From UTCHB3 sp964625575 (GTDB lineage Bacteria > Bacteroidota > Ignavibacteria > Ignavibacteriales > Ignavibacteriaceae): DNA of 64,000 nt. Of the stretch, positions 17,565-27,185 are shown one piece after another (positions within the stretch are counted from its first letter, which is position 1; each line of letters begins with the position of its first letter). Position numbers and translations under genes: made by a program. Where the stretch lies: the NCBI GenBank assembly GCA_964625575.1, contig CAZVBQ010000002.1, forward strand, positions 186,001-250,000. Direction: 5' to 3'. The notes beneath the pieces are model-generated. The model was not told the DNA's origin, searched no databases, and saw only the letters and a program-made list of their open reading frames with translations.

Positions 17565-18869
17565 ATGAATCCGGTAGAAATTATCATTAAGAAGAGAGAC
17601 GGTCTCGAACTGACCGACGAAGAGTTACGCTTTTTTATTAATTCATACACCGCGGGTACCATCCCCGACTATCAGGCGGCGGCGCTGCTGATGGCTATTT
17701 TCATACGTGGTCTCTCCCCTCGTGAGACGCTCACGCTCACAAAATCGATGCTCTACAGCGGGACAGTGATCGATCTGAGTCACGTAAAAGAGCAAAAGAT
17801 CGGGAAGCACTCAACCGGTGGTGTCGGTGACAAGACCAGCTTGATCATCGCTCCTATCGTCCTGGCGGCGGGTGTGAAAGTCCCCCAGATCTCGGGTAGA
17901 GGGCTCGGGCACACCGGAGGCACTCTCGACAAGATGGAGTCGATACCCGGATTTAATACCAGACTCGGCATAGAAGAATTTAAAGAAATCATGCAGGAAC
18001 CCGGCGCACTGATAATAGGTCAGACCGGAAACATCGCCCCTGCCGATAAACTTCTTTACGCTTTAAGGGATGTGGTGGGCGCTGTGCCTTCAATTCCCCT
18101 TATCACCGCCAGCATCATGAGTAAAAAACTCGCGGAGGGAACCGACGGTCTCGTGCTTGATGTAAAAACCGGCTCGGGTGCATTTATGAAGAGTTATGAA
18201 GATGCCAGGAAACTCGCGGAGAGCCTTAAAGGGACGGCAGAAGGTTTCGGCAAGAAATGTGTTGCCCTGCTGACGGAAATGAGCCAGCCGCTGGGCTACA
18301 AATCAGGTAACTGGTACGAGGTACACGAATCAATTGATATCCTTCGTGGCGCCTATGTGGAAGATCTTTGCGAGATTTCATTCTCCCTCTCAGGAGCGAT
18401 GATCATGCTCGGAGGAAAAGCGGGTTCGATCGAAGAAGGCATTGAACTCTCGAGAAAACTTGTGGCTTCAGGTGAAGCATTCGACTACTTCGTGAAGATC
18501 ATAAAAGCACAGGGTGGTGACATTGACACTGTGAAATATCCCGAAAAATATCCGGTCTCAAAGATCAGGGAGTCACTCACCGCTTCAGAATCAGGTTATA
18601 TCAGCGCTATTAACGGTTACGAGGTCGGTATGGCACTCGTTGAACTGGGCGCGGGAAGAACCAAAAAAGAAGACGCCATCGACCATAAAGCCGGATTGTT
18701 CCTGAAGGCAAAAGTTGGTGATTTCTATAACAAGAATCAGGAGATGGGATTCATCGATGGTGATGACCCCGCCAAAGTTGAAGCCGCTTACAAACGGATA
18801 TCAGGCGCGATCTCGATTTCATCCGAAAAACCTGATAAACTGCAATACATAAAGGAAATAATCTACTGA
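17565..18869 (+). CDS. Pyrimidine-nucleoside (thymidine) phosphorylase
   Basis: Phosphorolyses thymidine, deoxyuridine or uridine to the base plus (deoxy)ribose-1-phosphate in nucleoside salvage. The 434-residue product (the usual length is about 433) has the phosphate/pyrimidine-binding KHSTGGVGDKTSL signature, SGRGLGHTGGTLDKMESIPGF region, ADKLLYALRDVVG and SIMSKKLAEGTDGLVLDVKTGSGAFMK region, and a C-terminal alpha/beta domain. It is closer in length and motifs to the Bacillus Pdp (broad pyrimidine) form than to E. coli DeoA, so the substrate range is left open. ATG at 17565 follows AGAGAAAG; an in-frame upstream ATG or TTG would add 12 unconserved residues. It is monocistronic. Confidence 0.93.
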   Translation: MNPVEIIIKKRDGLELTDEELRFFINSYTAGTIPDYQAAALLMAIFIRGLSPRETLTLTKSMLYSGTVIDLSHVKEQKIGKHSTGGVGDKTSLIIAPIVLAAGVKVPQISGRGLGHTGGTLDKMESIPGFNTRLGIEEFKEIMQEPGALIIGQTGNIAPADKLLYALRDVVGAVPSIPLITASIMSKKLAEGTDGLVLDVKTGSGAFMKSYEDARKLAESLKGTAEGFGKKCVALLTEMSQPLGYKSGNWYEVHESIDILRGAYVEDLCEISFSLSGAMIMLGGKAGSIEEGIELSRKLVASGEAFDYFVKIIKAQGGDIDTVKYPEKYPVSKIRESLTASESGYISAINGYEVGMALVELGAGRTKKEDAIDHKAGLFLKAKVGDFYNKNQEMGFIDGDDPAKVEAAYKRISGAISISSEKPDKLQYIKEIIY

Positions 18870-18919
18870 TTTTGCCGAAAATTTCTTAATTTTCAGATCG
18901 TTCTATTATACATTAGCAG

Positions 18920-18937
18920 AAGTGTGTCTTCACACTT
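18920..18937. other. Short hairpin between nucleoside phosphorylase and GH13-like gene
   Basis: AAGTGTG-TCTT-CACACTT forms a 7-bp stem with a 4-nt loop. There is no T tract after it, so a terminator role is doubtful. It could equally be an operator for the downstream GH13-like gene, whose start is 36 bp away. Confidence 0.35.
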
Positions 18938-18973
18938 GATTATGACTGGAAATCAGCAATTTTGGAGTTTAAA

Positions 18974-21900
18974 ATGATTTTTCGGCTTCCTGAGATACAC
19001 CCGGGCAGCGAACTTGACGGATCGGTCCGTTATTTTCACATGGCAAAAGAGGCAAGAAAGAAATACGGGTTTGAAGAGGAGCTTTTCTCCCAGACCGGAA
19101 TTTTGATAGTTGCCAACTTCGCTGCCGCGAGAAGGCTTGCCGCGCGGATCAATCGGGTAAGAACCGAAGAGTCGCAGACAGATAAACTTGTTACACCCGG
19201 GCAGATAAACGCGCTCGGGCTTTTGCATGAACTGATCCACCTGGTTTTCAGGAACTATGAACAGGTTCAGAACCCCGGGGTCTTCGCCAGATCAGTGGGG
19301 CACCTTAAAGAGATCATCGGGGACGAAGACCTCGGCAAGGTGATGAAGCGGTATGTGGAGATCTTCCCGCCGATCCCCGTGCAAAGAGGTGAATTGACAG
19401 CTGATGAATACCTTGCCCTCTCGACCGGTGGGAAACCGAATGTTGAGATAATCGTCGAGGAGCTTATTATCCTCCACCTCGAGAACATGAACCCCGCTTT
19501 TGATACTCTTAAAGAGATGTTCAACAGCGCCCCCCTCGAAGAAGAGACCAAATACAAAGAACTTATAAAAGAGGCGAAAACCTTCTTCCAGAAGGAAGAA
19601 CCGGCGGCCTTCTTAGGCATTTCATTGCTTGACGCTCTCGAATCGGTAATTCTTGCAAATCCCTATCAAATAGTTGAACAATTGAAAAGCCTCAGGGCTT
19701 TTTGGCCCGCGGGTGTTGAGTTTCCGTTTGATGATCTCATCCTGCTCGGGATGGATCTCCTCAAAGAAGACGCGCGCCTCTTCCTCGGTGGAGGTGACGG
19801 CAAAGGGACACCACCCGTTCCAAAATACGATTTTGACAAGGAGTACGCCGCCAAATTAAAGGAATCACTCGCTAAAGGCGGAGGTGCCCACCACTTCGAC
19901 CTTGATGACGTTGAAATGAGCTTCATGGTTGAAGAAGAACGCTTCACGGAGGATATCCACTGGATGCCCAACGTGGTAATGATCGCCAAGAACACACTTG
20001 TCTGGCTTGATCAACTCTCTAAAAAATATTCAAAAAAGATCGACACTCTCGACAAGATTCCTGACCAGGAACTCGATAACCTGCAACGATGGAATTTTAA
20101 TGCCCTCTGGCTTATAGGCGTTTGGGAAAGATCAACCGCCTCCGCCAAGATCAAACAGTTCTGCGGCAACCCTGAGGCAGCTTCTTCGGCATATTCACTG
20201 TTTGACTATGATATTGCCTGGGAGCTCGGGGGCGAGAAAGCTTACGAAAATCTCCGCGACCGTTGCGCCGCGAGAGGCATCCGTCTGGCGAGTGACATGG
20301 TACCGAACCATACGGGGATCTACTCACGCTGGATAATTGAACACCCGGAGTATTTTATTCAGGCCTCCGAACCTCCTTATCCAAATTACACTTTTACGGG
20401 ACCAAATCTTTCCGATCACCCGGATATAGAGCTCAGAATTGAAGACAGGTACTATACCCGCGAAGACGCGGCTGTGGTCTTTCAACATATCGACCGGCGT
20501 ACCGGAAAGATCCGTTACATTTACCACGGAAATGACGGTACCAATATGCCGTGGAACGATACAGCGCAGTTGAACTTGCTTGATCCCGTTGTCCGTGAAG
20601 AACTTATAAATACCATCAAGAAAGTTGCTTCCAAGTTTTCGATCATCCGGTTTGATGCCGCGATGATCCTGAGCAAGAAACACTATCAGAGATTGTGGTT
20701 CCCCGCGCCCGGTCAGGGAGGAGCCATCCCCTCACGATCAGATTATGCCATCTCGAAGCAGACATTCCACAAGATGATGCCGAAAGAGTTCTGGCGCGAT
20801 GTGGTCGACCGGTTCAATGAGGAGATGCCTCACACACTCCTCCTCGCTGAAGCTTTCTGGCTCATGGAAGGTTATTTTGTAAGAAGCCTTGGCATGCACC
20901 GTGTTTACAACTCCGCTTTTATGCACATGTTCATGAAAGAGGAGAATGACAAATACAGGATGCTGATCAAGAACACGATCGAGTTCGACCCTGAAATTCT
21001 GAAGCGGTATGTTAACTTCATGAGCAACCCTGATGAGGAAACGGCGGTAAACCAGTTCGGTAAAGGCGACAAGTATTTCGGTATCTGCGTTATGATGGCT
21101 ACACTTCCCGGCTTACCGATGTTCGCGCATGGACAGATTGAAGGCTTTACTGAAAAGTACGGCATGGAGTACCGCCGCGCTTACTATGATGAGAACATCG
21201 ATCCTCATCTGATTGAAAGACACGCCCGTGAGATTTTCCCGTTACTCAGAAAAAGATATCTTTTCTCTCAGGTGAAGAACTTTGAGCTTTTCGATTTTCA
21301 TGATGGTTACCGCCATGTGAATGAAAATGTGATCGCGTTTACCAACAGGGTTGGCGATGAAAGGGCACTCGTGTTCTACAACAACTCATTCTTCCGCACA
21401 TCAGGCATGATAAAAAACTCCGCGGGAAAAAGGAAGAAACCACAATATACCGAAAACACGGTTGCGGAAGACAATTGGGAGTCATCAAATGTTGAAGAAC
21501 AGACAGTCTCGCAAAGTGAGCTGGAGTTTAAGTCGCTCGCGGCTGCACTTCAGATAAAATCGCACAACGGGTTCTATTACACCTACAAGGATATGGTCAC
21601 GGGTCTTGAGTTTATCCGCTCCGGAGCCGAATTTTTCAATGATGGCTTCCACATAACCCTTAATGGTTATGGTTATCAGGTATACGTCGGCTTTAAGGAA
21701 GTTTACGACACGGATGGCGGCTACGCGAGACTGAACCAGTATCTGCACGGTCAGGGCACCACTTCCCTTTCGCTCACGATGCTCGAGCTTAATCTGATAG
21801 ATGTTCACCGCGCGGTAATGGATATCTTTACTAAGGATATCCTCCATGAACTTAAGCGACACGCGGGTCTTGTGGCTGATTCAAACACCGGTGAAGAGTT

Positions 21901-22915
21901 CAGCACTCCGTTCAACATGCGGTTCAGTGCCGTGCTCAACCGGATCTCGGAGTACAAGGGAATACAGTTTAACACTAACGCCGCGATGAGCCGGTTGATG
22001 AAGGAATTGAAGGTTCTCAAAGGATTCTCATCCTTTATTTCACAAAGTGACGAGACTGAACCTGCGAAGTACTGGCTTCTTAGCCGTCAGACAGCGGAAG
22101 AACACATCTATACAGATATTCTTGTGATCTACACGGTGGTAAAGAGGCTCCTGCTCGAGATTGAAGAAGTGGCGGGAGAAGATCCTTACAGCCTCTACGA
22201 TTCCCTGCTGCTTGAGAAACCGCTCTGGCAGGCCATTATCCGTCTCGGCGACAAATATCACGAAGCAAAATTTGAGTTCGACCTTCTGCGGATCCTGGAA
22301 TCAACGGAAAATATCTACAGTGCCAAAGGCATCTTCAATCCGGAAGGTAAAGTCGAGTCTGATTCGGCACCACTTCCGACGGTTTCACTTCTCGGCAAAA
22401 CCGAAGTGGGGTCGTTCCTTGGAGTCAACGAGTACCAGGGAGTCAAGTATTTCAGCAAGGAGCAGTTTATTCAGCTCATGACCTGGATTTACACCCTTAA
22501 TGGCCTCAGGTACGCGGAACGAATGGTAAGAAAGGGCGGTGACAAGATCAAGGATCAGGCCGGCATCTTTAAACTGTTCAAGTCGAAGGAGTTCACTCAG
22601 GCGACCGTCACGATGGCGAAGTATACCGATGGGTTAATTAATCTTGCCATCCATTCGGGTTACCGCTTCGAGCCTTTCCTGGCGGCGATCCCGAAGCTTC
22701 ACGAAAGCCTTTGGGATTCAACGCCTGCTCCGGTTAAACCTGCTAAACCCGCGAAAAAGGTTGCCGCCGCGAAAACCCCGGTGAAAAAGGGAAAGGAGAA
22801 ACAGCCCGCGACCGCGAAGGTTAAAGAGAAAAAGGCTCCCGCTCCGAAGAAGGAAGCCCTAAAAACCTCCACCGCCAAGTTGAAAAAATCAACAAAAACG
22901 GGTAAAAAGAAGTAG
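18974..22915 (+). CDS. Large GH13-like (alpha-amylase family) protein with basic tail
   Basis: A 1313-residue protein whose centre (~340-790) is an alpha-amylase-type barrel. Region I is SDMVPNH (Asp441, His446), region II IRFDAA with predicted nucleophile Asp561, region III LLLAEAF with acid/base Glu626, and region IV SNPDEE with Asp687. The usual His before the region IV Asp is Pro686. Residues 1-330 and 800-1250 are mainly helical and match no domain I recognise. There is no signal peptide, so it is probably cytoplasmic, acting on glycogen-like or other alpha-glucans or as a glucosyltransferase. The last ~60 residues are almost only Lys, Ala, Pro and Thr, like a histone H1 tail. The ATG follows TTGGAG; a TTG four codons earlier is less likely. 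Substrate unknown. Confidence 0.78.
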   Translation: MIFRLPEIHPGSELDGSVRYFHMAKEARKKYGFEEELFSQTGILIVANFAAARRLAARINRVRTEESQTDKLVTPGQINALGLLHELIHLVFRNYEQVQNPGVFARSVGHLKEIIGDEDLGKVMKRYVEIFPPIPVQRGELTADEYLALSTGGKPNVEIIVEELIILHLENMNPAFDTLKEMFNSAPLEEETKYKELIKEAKTFFQKEEPAAFLGISLLDALESVILANPYQIVEQLKSLRAFWPAGVEFPFDDLILLGMDLLKEDARLFLGGGDGKGTPPVPKYDFDKEYAAKLKESLAKGGGAHHFDLDDVEMSFMVEEERFTEDIHWMPNVVMIAKNTLVWLDQLSKKYSKKIDTLDKIPDQELDNLQRWNFNALWLIGVWERSTASAKIKQFCGNPEAASSAYSLFDYDIAWELGGEKAYENLRDRCAARGIRLASDMVPNHTGIYSRWIIEHPEYFIQASEPPYPNYTFTGPNLSDHPDIELRIEDRYYTREDAAVVFQHIDRRTGKIRYIYHGNDGTNMPWNDTAQLNLLDPVVREELINTIKKVASKFSIIRFDAAMILSKKHYQRLWFPAPGQGGAIPSRSDYAISKQTFHKMMPKEFWRDVVDRFNEEMPHTLLLAEAFWLMEGYFVRSLGMHRVYNSAFMHMFMKEENDKYRMLIKNTIEFDPEILKRYVNFMSNPDEETAVNQFGKGDKYFGICVMMATLPGLPMFAHGQIEGFTEKYGMEYRRAYYDENIDPHLIERHAREIFPLLRKRYLFSQVKNFELFDFHDGYRHVNENVIAFTNRVGDERALVFYNNSFFRTSGMIKNSAGKRKKPQYTENTVAEDNWESSNVEEQTVSQSELEFKSLAAALQIKSHNGFYYTYKDMVTGLEFIRSGAEFFNDGFHITLNGYGYQVYVGFKEVYDTDGGYARLNQYLHGQGTTSLSLTMLELNLIDVHRAVMDIFTKDILHELKRHAGLVADSNTGEEFSTPFNMRFSAVLNRISEYKGIQFNTNAAMSRLMKELKVLKGFSSFISQSDETEPAKYWLLSRQTAEEHIYTDILVIYTVVKRLLLEIEEVAGEDPYSLYDSLLLEKPLWQAIIRLGDKYHEAKFEFDLLRILESTENIYSAKGIFNPEGKVESDSAPLPTVSLLGKTEVGSFLGVNEYQGVKYFSKEQFIQLMTWIYTLNGLRYAERMVRKGGDKIKDQAGIFKLFKSKEFTQATVTMAKYTDGLINLAIHSGYRFEPFLAAIPKLHESLWDSTPAPVKPAKPAKKVAAAKTPVKKGKEKQPATAKVKEKKAPAPKKEALKTSTAKLKKSTKTGKKK

Positions 22916-22935
22916 AGAATTCCTGCTTTAAATCG

Positions 22936-22970
22936 AAAAGAGGCTGCTCGTTGAAGGGCAGCCTCTTTTT
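22936..22970. terminator. Bidirectional intrinsic terminator after the GH13-like gene
   Basis: Arms AAAAGAGGCTGC and GCAGCCTCTTTT make a 12-bp stem with a 10-nt loop, followed by T's on the plus strand and by A/T-rich sequence on the minus strand. It sits between the GH13-like gene and convergent hicB. Confidence 0.85.
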
Positions 22971-23018
22971 TTTGTGTGTTTATCATGATTTGCGGAATCT
23001 CAGAAATTACGTTGGCTT

Positions 23019-23342
23019 TCAGTCCACCCGGACTTTGCTCAATTCATCAATTATCAATTTGTTGAGACTGATGTTCTTCTTTCCAGCGATCAGCGCGAGA
23101 TTCCTGTGAAGATCGGAGGGTATCCTTACCACAAATTTCCCAGAGAAGGGTTTTTCAGGTTCTTCACCTCTTTCAGTGCAAAACTCCAGATAATCTTCTA
23201 CTGATTCATGGAAAGCCTGTTCAAGTTCTTTGACAGACTCTCCCTGAAACGTTATGACGTCTTTGGTATTGATCACTTCACCGGAAAAGATGCCCGCTTC
23301 TTCATCAAAAATCACTTTCGAGATGTAACCTTTATATTCCAT
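23019..23342 (-). CDS. hicB: HicB-family antitoxin
   Basis: Antitoxin of a HicAB type II toxin-antitoxin pair. The 107-residue product has the partly degraded RNase H-like HicB fold (YKGYISKVIFDEEAGIFSGEV, then ESVKELEQAFHESVEDYLEFC) and a C-terminal ribbon-helix-helix DNA-binding segment (GKFVVRIPSDLHRNLALIAG, SLNKLIIDELSKV). It should bind HicA and repress the shared promoter. Its start overlaps the hicA end by 11 bp, so it is the second gene of the pair, the usual order for hicAB. Confidence 0.92.
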   Translation of the reverse strand: MEYKGYISKVIFDEEAGIFSGEVINTKDVITFQGESVKELEQAFHESVEDYLEFCTERGEEPEKPFSGKFVVRIPSDLHRNLALIAGKKNISLNKLIIDELSKVRVD

Positions 23343-23592
23343 AGTTCATTCCGGTTTCTGTTAAAAATCGTCTCATTGATTTAAGAGCGCCTTTATCCGT
23401 TACCTTTTCGGGGTGGGGCCGGTGGAAAACAGCACGTACTCCATTAAGCGCGATGCGCACTCTTGACCCCTTTCCTTCTGATAATTCAGCTCCCAAGGCA
23501 AGTAGTAGATTCTCGATATCTTTCCATTCAACATCTGAACGGACCGGATCCTCGAAAATCCTTTTGAGCGTTCTTAAATTCTTTGAATTCAT
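23332..23592 (-). CDS. hicA: HicA-family toxin
   Basis: Predicted mRNA interferase with a dsRNA-binding-like fold. The 86-residue product belongs to the longer HicA variant: VEWKDIENLLLALGAELSEG, then GSRVRIALNG, VFHRPHPEK and a C-terminal RRFLTETG helix. The catalytic His usual in the GSHxxF motif is Arg here (GSRVRI), while two His remain in FHRPHP. I recall this variant as common, so the toxin may still be active by another His, but that is inference. Upstream are two TACTAAT repeats (23597-23603, 23610-23616), 13 bp apart, which may belong to the HicB operator. Confidence 0.88.
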   Translation of the reverse strand: MNSKNLRTLKRIFEDPVRSDVEWKDIENLLLALGAELSEGKGSRVRIALNGVRAVFHRPHPEKVTDKGALKSMRRFLTETGMNYGI

Positions 23593-23662
23593 GTGGTACT
23601 AATTTATGATACTAATAACTCAAAATCAAGATAAATTTTAACAGGTTAACATTTTAATTATG

Positions 23663-26600
23663 TCACTTCATCAATAACATCTTCTTAACCGAAGAGTAAG
23701 CACCCGCTTTCAGTTCATACAGATATAGTCCGCTGGGAAGATCCGCGGCGTTGAATGAAACCTCGTGATATCCCGCTTCTTTGGAGCCGTTAACGAGTGT
23801 TTTAACCACCTCGCCCAAGGAGTTATAAACCGTGAGTTTCACATCTGCAGCGAATGGCAACGCGTAACGAACAACTGTAACGGGGTTGAACGGATTGGGG
23901 AAGTTCTGCCCGAGTGAAAATTCAGTCGGCAGTGAAAGATCGACTTCAACTTCACCGGAATAGGAGGCAGAGCCGTCAAGATCGACCTGTTTTAACCGGT
24001 AGGTGTATTTCCCTGACAGGGAAGCCGGATCGGTAAACTGATATTCTGAACGCGAGGTTGTTGTACCGTTCCCTTTAACGAAACCCGCTTTTTCCCACAC
24101 GCCTGCTTCACCTTTCCTTTCCACATCAAAACCGAAGTTATTTGTTTCTGTAGCGGTCGCCCATTTCAGGGTCGCGGAGCCTTTAACCGCTTCAGCGGCA
24201 AAGGAAACCAGTTCAACCGGTATTCCGTTCGTGTTGATCATTACGATTTTTACGGTGTCAACGGGTTTCTGGGGGTCATTTGATCTTACCACCATGTCCA
24301 TTGAATATGTGCCGAGGGGAAGTCCCGCAGAGTTCATGGTCAGTTTTACCGCCGCGCTGTTGCCGTTGTAGAGAAGACCTGATAGATTTGTAGCCGCGAG
24401 CCAGTCGGGCTGTGATTTGAACTCTATGGCGAGATTGTTTTGGATAAAACTGGCATTGTACGCGGCACCAAGCCCGACTGTACCGGTTTGGTTCTCAATC
24501 CCAACAGAAGCCGAGGTGAGGGTTCCGGTCATATTGTTGTACTGATAAAGAATTTTACCGGACGCGAAGAGCACAACCTGAAAGTTGAAATTAGTGGATG
24601 AGCCGGAGTATGACTGCCAGTTCTTGTACTGGATGATGGTTTTATCGGGAAAGTTTTTGTAAAACACTTGTCCGCTGGTTGTACCATCGAGGTCATCCCA
24701 AAAAGCAGCCATCAAGCCATTGGGGTTCGCGGTATTTGGAAGCGCGACGTTAGTGAACGAGTTCACTGTCGGTGCAGCGAAACTTACGAAGCCGTTCGAT
24801 CCGGCATAGACCGTGTTTGTGGTCTGCCCGTAATATTTGAATCCAAATCCAAGGTTAACCGCAGCGTAGCCTTCATCTTTCGCGTTGTAAGTGCCTGTCT
24901 GTACCCAGTTTGTGAGTTCGGTGCCCGTGGTTGCGATGTCTTCCCAGTTGTAAACGGGACCGCCCGGTTCGCGGCTGTCGATCCACTTGTAGCCAGCGGA
25001 ATCAGGCCCACCGGTCCCCTCGATCGCGTAGCCAAAGAGTAATTCCGGTTTCTCCTTGTTGGCGAAACGGATAAGCGTGGAAGCGTTTTCGGTTCCGTTT
25101 CCTGTAAGGGAAAGACCAATACTCCCATCCGGGAAGGTGTTGTTCATCAATTCAACCGAATATGAAAGAGTGGAAGGGTTGCCGGATGAGTTTGAGATCA
25201 AAACCGAATCGGTGGCGACACTTCCCGTTAGTACGATTCTGGTAAGATTGTGAGTTGAAAGCGCGAGAATTGGAGCCTGTAAGGTCGTTCCCGAAGGTGA
25301 GTTGGATATAACGGAAGTGTTGCCCCACGTATCCTGCGACCTGATGGCGAAATATAGTGTGGTCGCGGGCGCCAGATCGCGAATGATCAGTGCTTCCGGT
25401 TGGCCGGCAGGCTTTGGTATACCGGAAAAAGCAACGGGATCAGCGTTATTGAAATCGTTCAATGTCAAAATCGGAGCCGTTGATTTTCTAATTATATAAG
25501 AAACCACCCCGTTTCTGGAGGTATCCATCGGCGCCGTCCAGGTCAACTTCAAGCTGCCTGAAGTTGGTTCGGTTACAGCGAGGTCAATAATTCGTGTTGG
25601 AGCAACGGTATCCGGCTGAGCGGAAACAGCGAGAACCGCTTTGTAAACGTTCAACCTGCCGCCTGTTACTGTCTGACCCTGTAACGACGCGACCGGATCA
25701 GTGGCTTCGAGCAGAAACTGTTTGAACTGCAATGCCGTCGCCGCGGGATTGGTTCTGTATGCCTGCAACAATCCGGGATTTGCCGCCGAGATCATCAATG
25801 CCACTGCGCCGGCGACGTTCGGTGTTGCCATCGAAGTGCCCGTCTTGGTCGAGTAGGTTGAGGTCTGGTCAGTTGACAGAACAGAGGTTCCGGGCGAGCC
25901 AAGGTCAATGGTTGTGAGTCCATAGGCAGCCCCTGAGTTACGAATGTCGTTGCTGTTGGTGTTGGTCACCGAAATAAGCCAGTTGCTCGGACAAGCAGTA
26001 GGTATATCCCCCTGTTGATCAACATTTATTCCAAGATTCGCAGTGGCGCCGCAACTCAACACGCCATATTTGCCCAGCGAGTCGTACATCGCGCACCAGA
26101 TCGGATAGTTTGAAGGCTGACCGTAATCAACTCCGAAAGAGGAATTGGTGGAAACCACGAACGCCCCTTTAGCTCCGTTGGTTTCGTTGTATGTCGCCCT
26201 GTGCTCAAGAACGAAAGCGTAAGCTGCCACAACTGTTGCCTCGGAAGATGATGAGCCGGCGACCATCATCACCTTGGTATTCCAGTTCACGCCCGAAACA
26301 CCTGTTGAATTGTTGCCTCGCGCGGCTACAATGCCTGAAACGTGCGTGCCGTGGCTATCGCCACCCGGGGTTCCATTATTGCTGTAGGCGTTCCAGCCGA
26401 GGTAGTCGTCGATGTAGCCGTTCTGATCATCATCGATATTATTGTTGGGTATTTCATTTTTGTTCACCCAAAAATTCAGATCAGGATGCGAAAGTTGAGC
26501 GCCACCATCAATCACAGCCACCACAATGGTATCACCGAGGGCTGTTACACCGCCCGTTGAGTAGTCCCATGCTTCGGGCGCGTCGATGTCGGCATCAGGA

Positions 26601-27103
26601 GTACCTCCTGTCTGCCCTGTATTGTTCAGGTGCCACTGTTCATTGAATCGCGGATCGTTCGGGGTGGTGCTTCTTGATTGAAGTTCCAACTCCGCCGCCA
26701 CTTCGGGATTTCTTTCACGGTAGTTCTTGTCATCTCTTAAGTCCATGTAGTGGTTGTTTTGCACGATACTGACAAGGGGGTGTGATCTTAAAGAATACAG
26801 CACATCATCGCTTGCGGCCGTGCGGGTGTCATAGCTTATCAACCAGATATTCATTCTTCGTGAAAGGAGTCGCTGGCTTTTCAGGTCGTAAGCTTTGAAC
26901 GCGGGAATGATCTCACCGATCGTTGACCCGGGCTTCATTTGAATGATGATCTCCCCGGCGATCACGTCTCCGCCTCTTTGGGCAACTAACGCGGGGGAAA
27001 TGAAGAGGATGGCGAGAAAAAACGGGAAAAGTAAAGTCTTTTTCAACAAGGCATCACCGAAATTATTATGGTAAAGCACAAACTTAAGAAAATTCTTTCC
27101 CAT
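23663..27103 (-). CDS. Secreted S8 subtilisin-family peptidase with T9SS sorting domain
   Basis: A 1146-residue secreted serine peptidase. Order: signal peptide (KKTLLFPFFLAILFISPALVAQ), a propeptide-like segment (~45-120), the S8 catalytic domain (~160-500) with Asp in VVAVIDGGAQLSHPDL, His in GDSHGTHVSGIVA and Ser in GTSMATPNVAGA, a fibronectin III domain (~505-600), a beta-rich region (~690-900), and a C-terminal type IX secretion sorting domain (NFPNPFNPVT, GLYLYELKAG, KKMLLMK). The full triad suggests an active surface or released protease. The start is uncertain: ATG 27103 lies directly against the T tract of the upstream terminator, and TTG codons at 27047-27049 or 27044-27046 give a shorter, cleaner signal peptide. 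Confidence 0.92.
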   Translation of the reverse strand: MGKNFLKFVLYHNNFGDALLKKTLLFPFFLAILFISPALVAQRGGDVIAGEIIIQMKPGSTIGEIIPAFKAYDLKSQRLLSRRMNIWLISYDTRTAASDDVLYSLRSHPLVSIVQNNHYMDLRDDKNYRERNPEVAAELELQSRSTTPNDPRFNEQWHLNNTGQTGGTPDADIDAPEAWDYSTGGVTALGDTIVVAVIDGGAQLSHPDLNFWVNKNEIPNNNIDDDQNGYIDDYLGWNAYSNNGTPGGDSHGTHVSGIVAARGNNSTGVSGVNWNTKVMMVAGSSSSEATVVAAYAFVLEHRATYNETNGAKGAFVVSTNSSFGVDYGQPSNYPIWCAMYDSLGKYGVLSCGATANLGINVDQQGDIPTACPSNWLISVTNTNSNDIRNSGAAYGLTTIDLGSPGTSVLSTDQTSTYSTKTGTSMATPNVAGAVALMISAANPGLLQAYRTNPAATALQFKQFLLEATDPVASLQGQTVTGGRLNVYKAVLAVSAQPDTVAPTRIIDLAVTEPTSGSLKLTWTAPMDTSRNGVVSYIIRKSTAPILTLNDFNNADPVAFSGIPKPAGQPEALIIRDLAPATTLYFAIRSQDTWGNTSVISNSPSGTTLQAPILALSTHNLTRIVLTGSVATDSVLISNSSGNPSTLSYSVELMNNTFPDGSIGLSLTGNGTENASTLIRFANKEKPELLFGYAIEGTGGPDSAGYKWIDSREPGGPVYNWEDIATTGTELTNWVQTGTYNAKDEGYAAVNLGFGFKYYGQTTNTVYAGSNGFVSFAAPTVNSFTNVALPNTANPNGLMAAFWDDLDGTTSGQVFYKNFPDKTIIQYKNWQSYSGSSTNFNFQVVLFASGKILYQYNNMTGTLTSASVGIENQTGTVGLGAAYNASFIQNNLAIEFKSQPDWLAATNLSGLLYNGNSAAVKLTMNSAGLPLGTYSMDMVVRSNDPQKPVDTVKIVMINTNGIPVELVSFAAEAVKGSATLKWATATETNNFGFDVERKGEAGVWEKAGFVKGNGTTTSRSEYQFTDPASLSGKYTYRLKQVDLDGSASYSGEVEVDLSLPTEFSLGQNFPNPFNPVTVVRYALPFAADVKLTVYNSLGEVVKTLVNGSKEAGYHEVSFNAADLPSGLYLYELKAGAYSSVKKMLLMK

Positions 27104-27139
27104 TATAAAAGAAAACCACCCCCGGGTTGAGGGTGGTTT
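27104..27139 (-). terminator. Intrinsic terminator downstream of the old yellow enzyme gene
   Basis: On the minus strand AAACCACCC, a 9-nt loop and GGGTGGTTT form a 9-bp stem followed by TCTTTTATA. It lies about 46 bp after the oxidoreductase stop and directly before the peptidase ATG at 27103, so the peptidase must have its own promoter. Confidence 0.8.
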
Positions 27140-27185
27140 CGTGATTGCAGGAGAATCAGCAGGCTGTTAAGCCGGTAAATTGCTC

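Noticed and set aside
18962..18973. TTG start for the GH13-like gene
   Set aside because: The ATG at 18974 lies at proper spacing from the TTGGAG site that this TTG would itself be part of.
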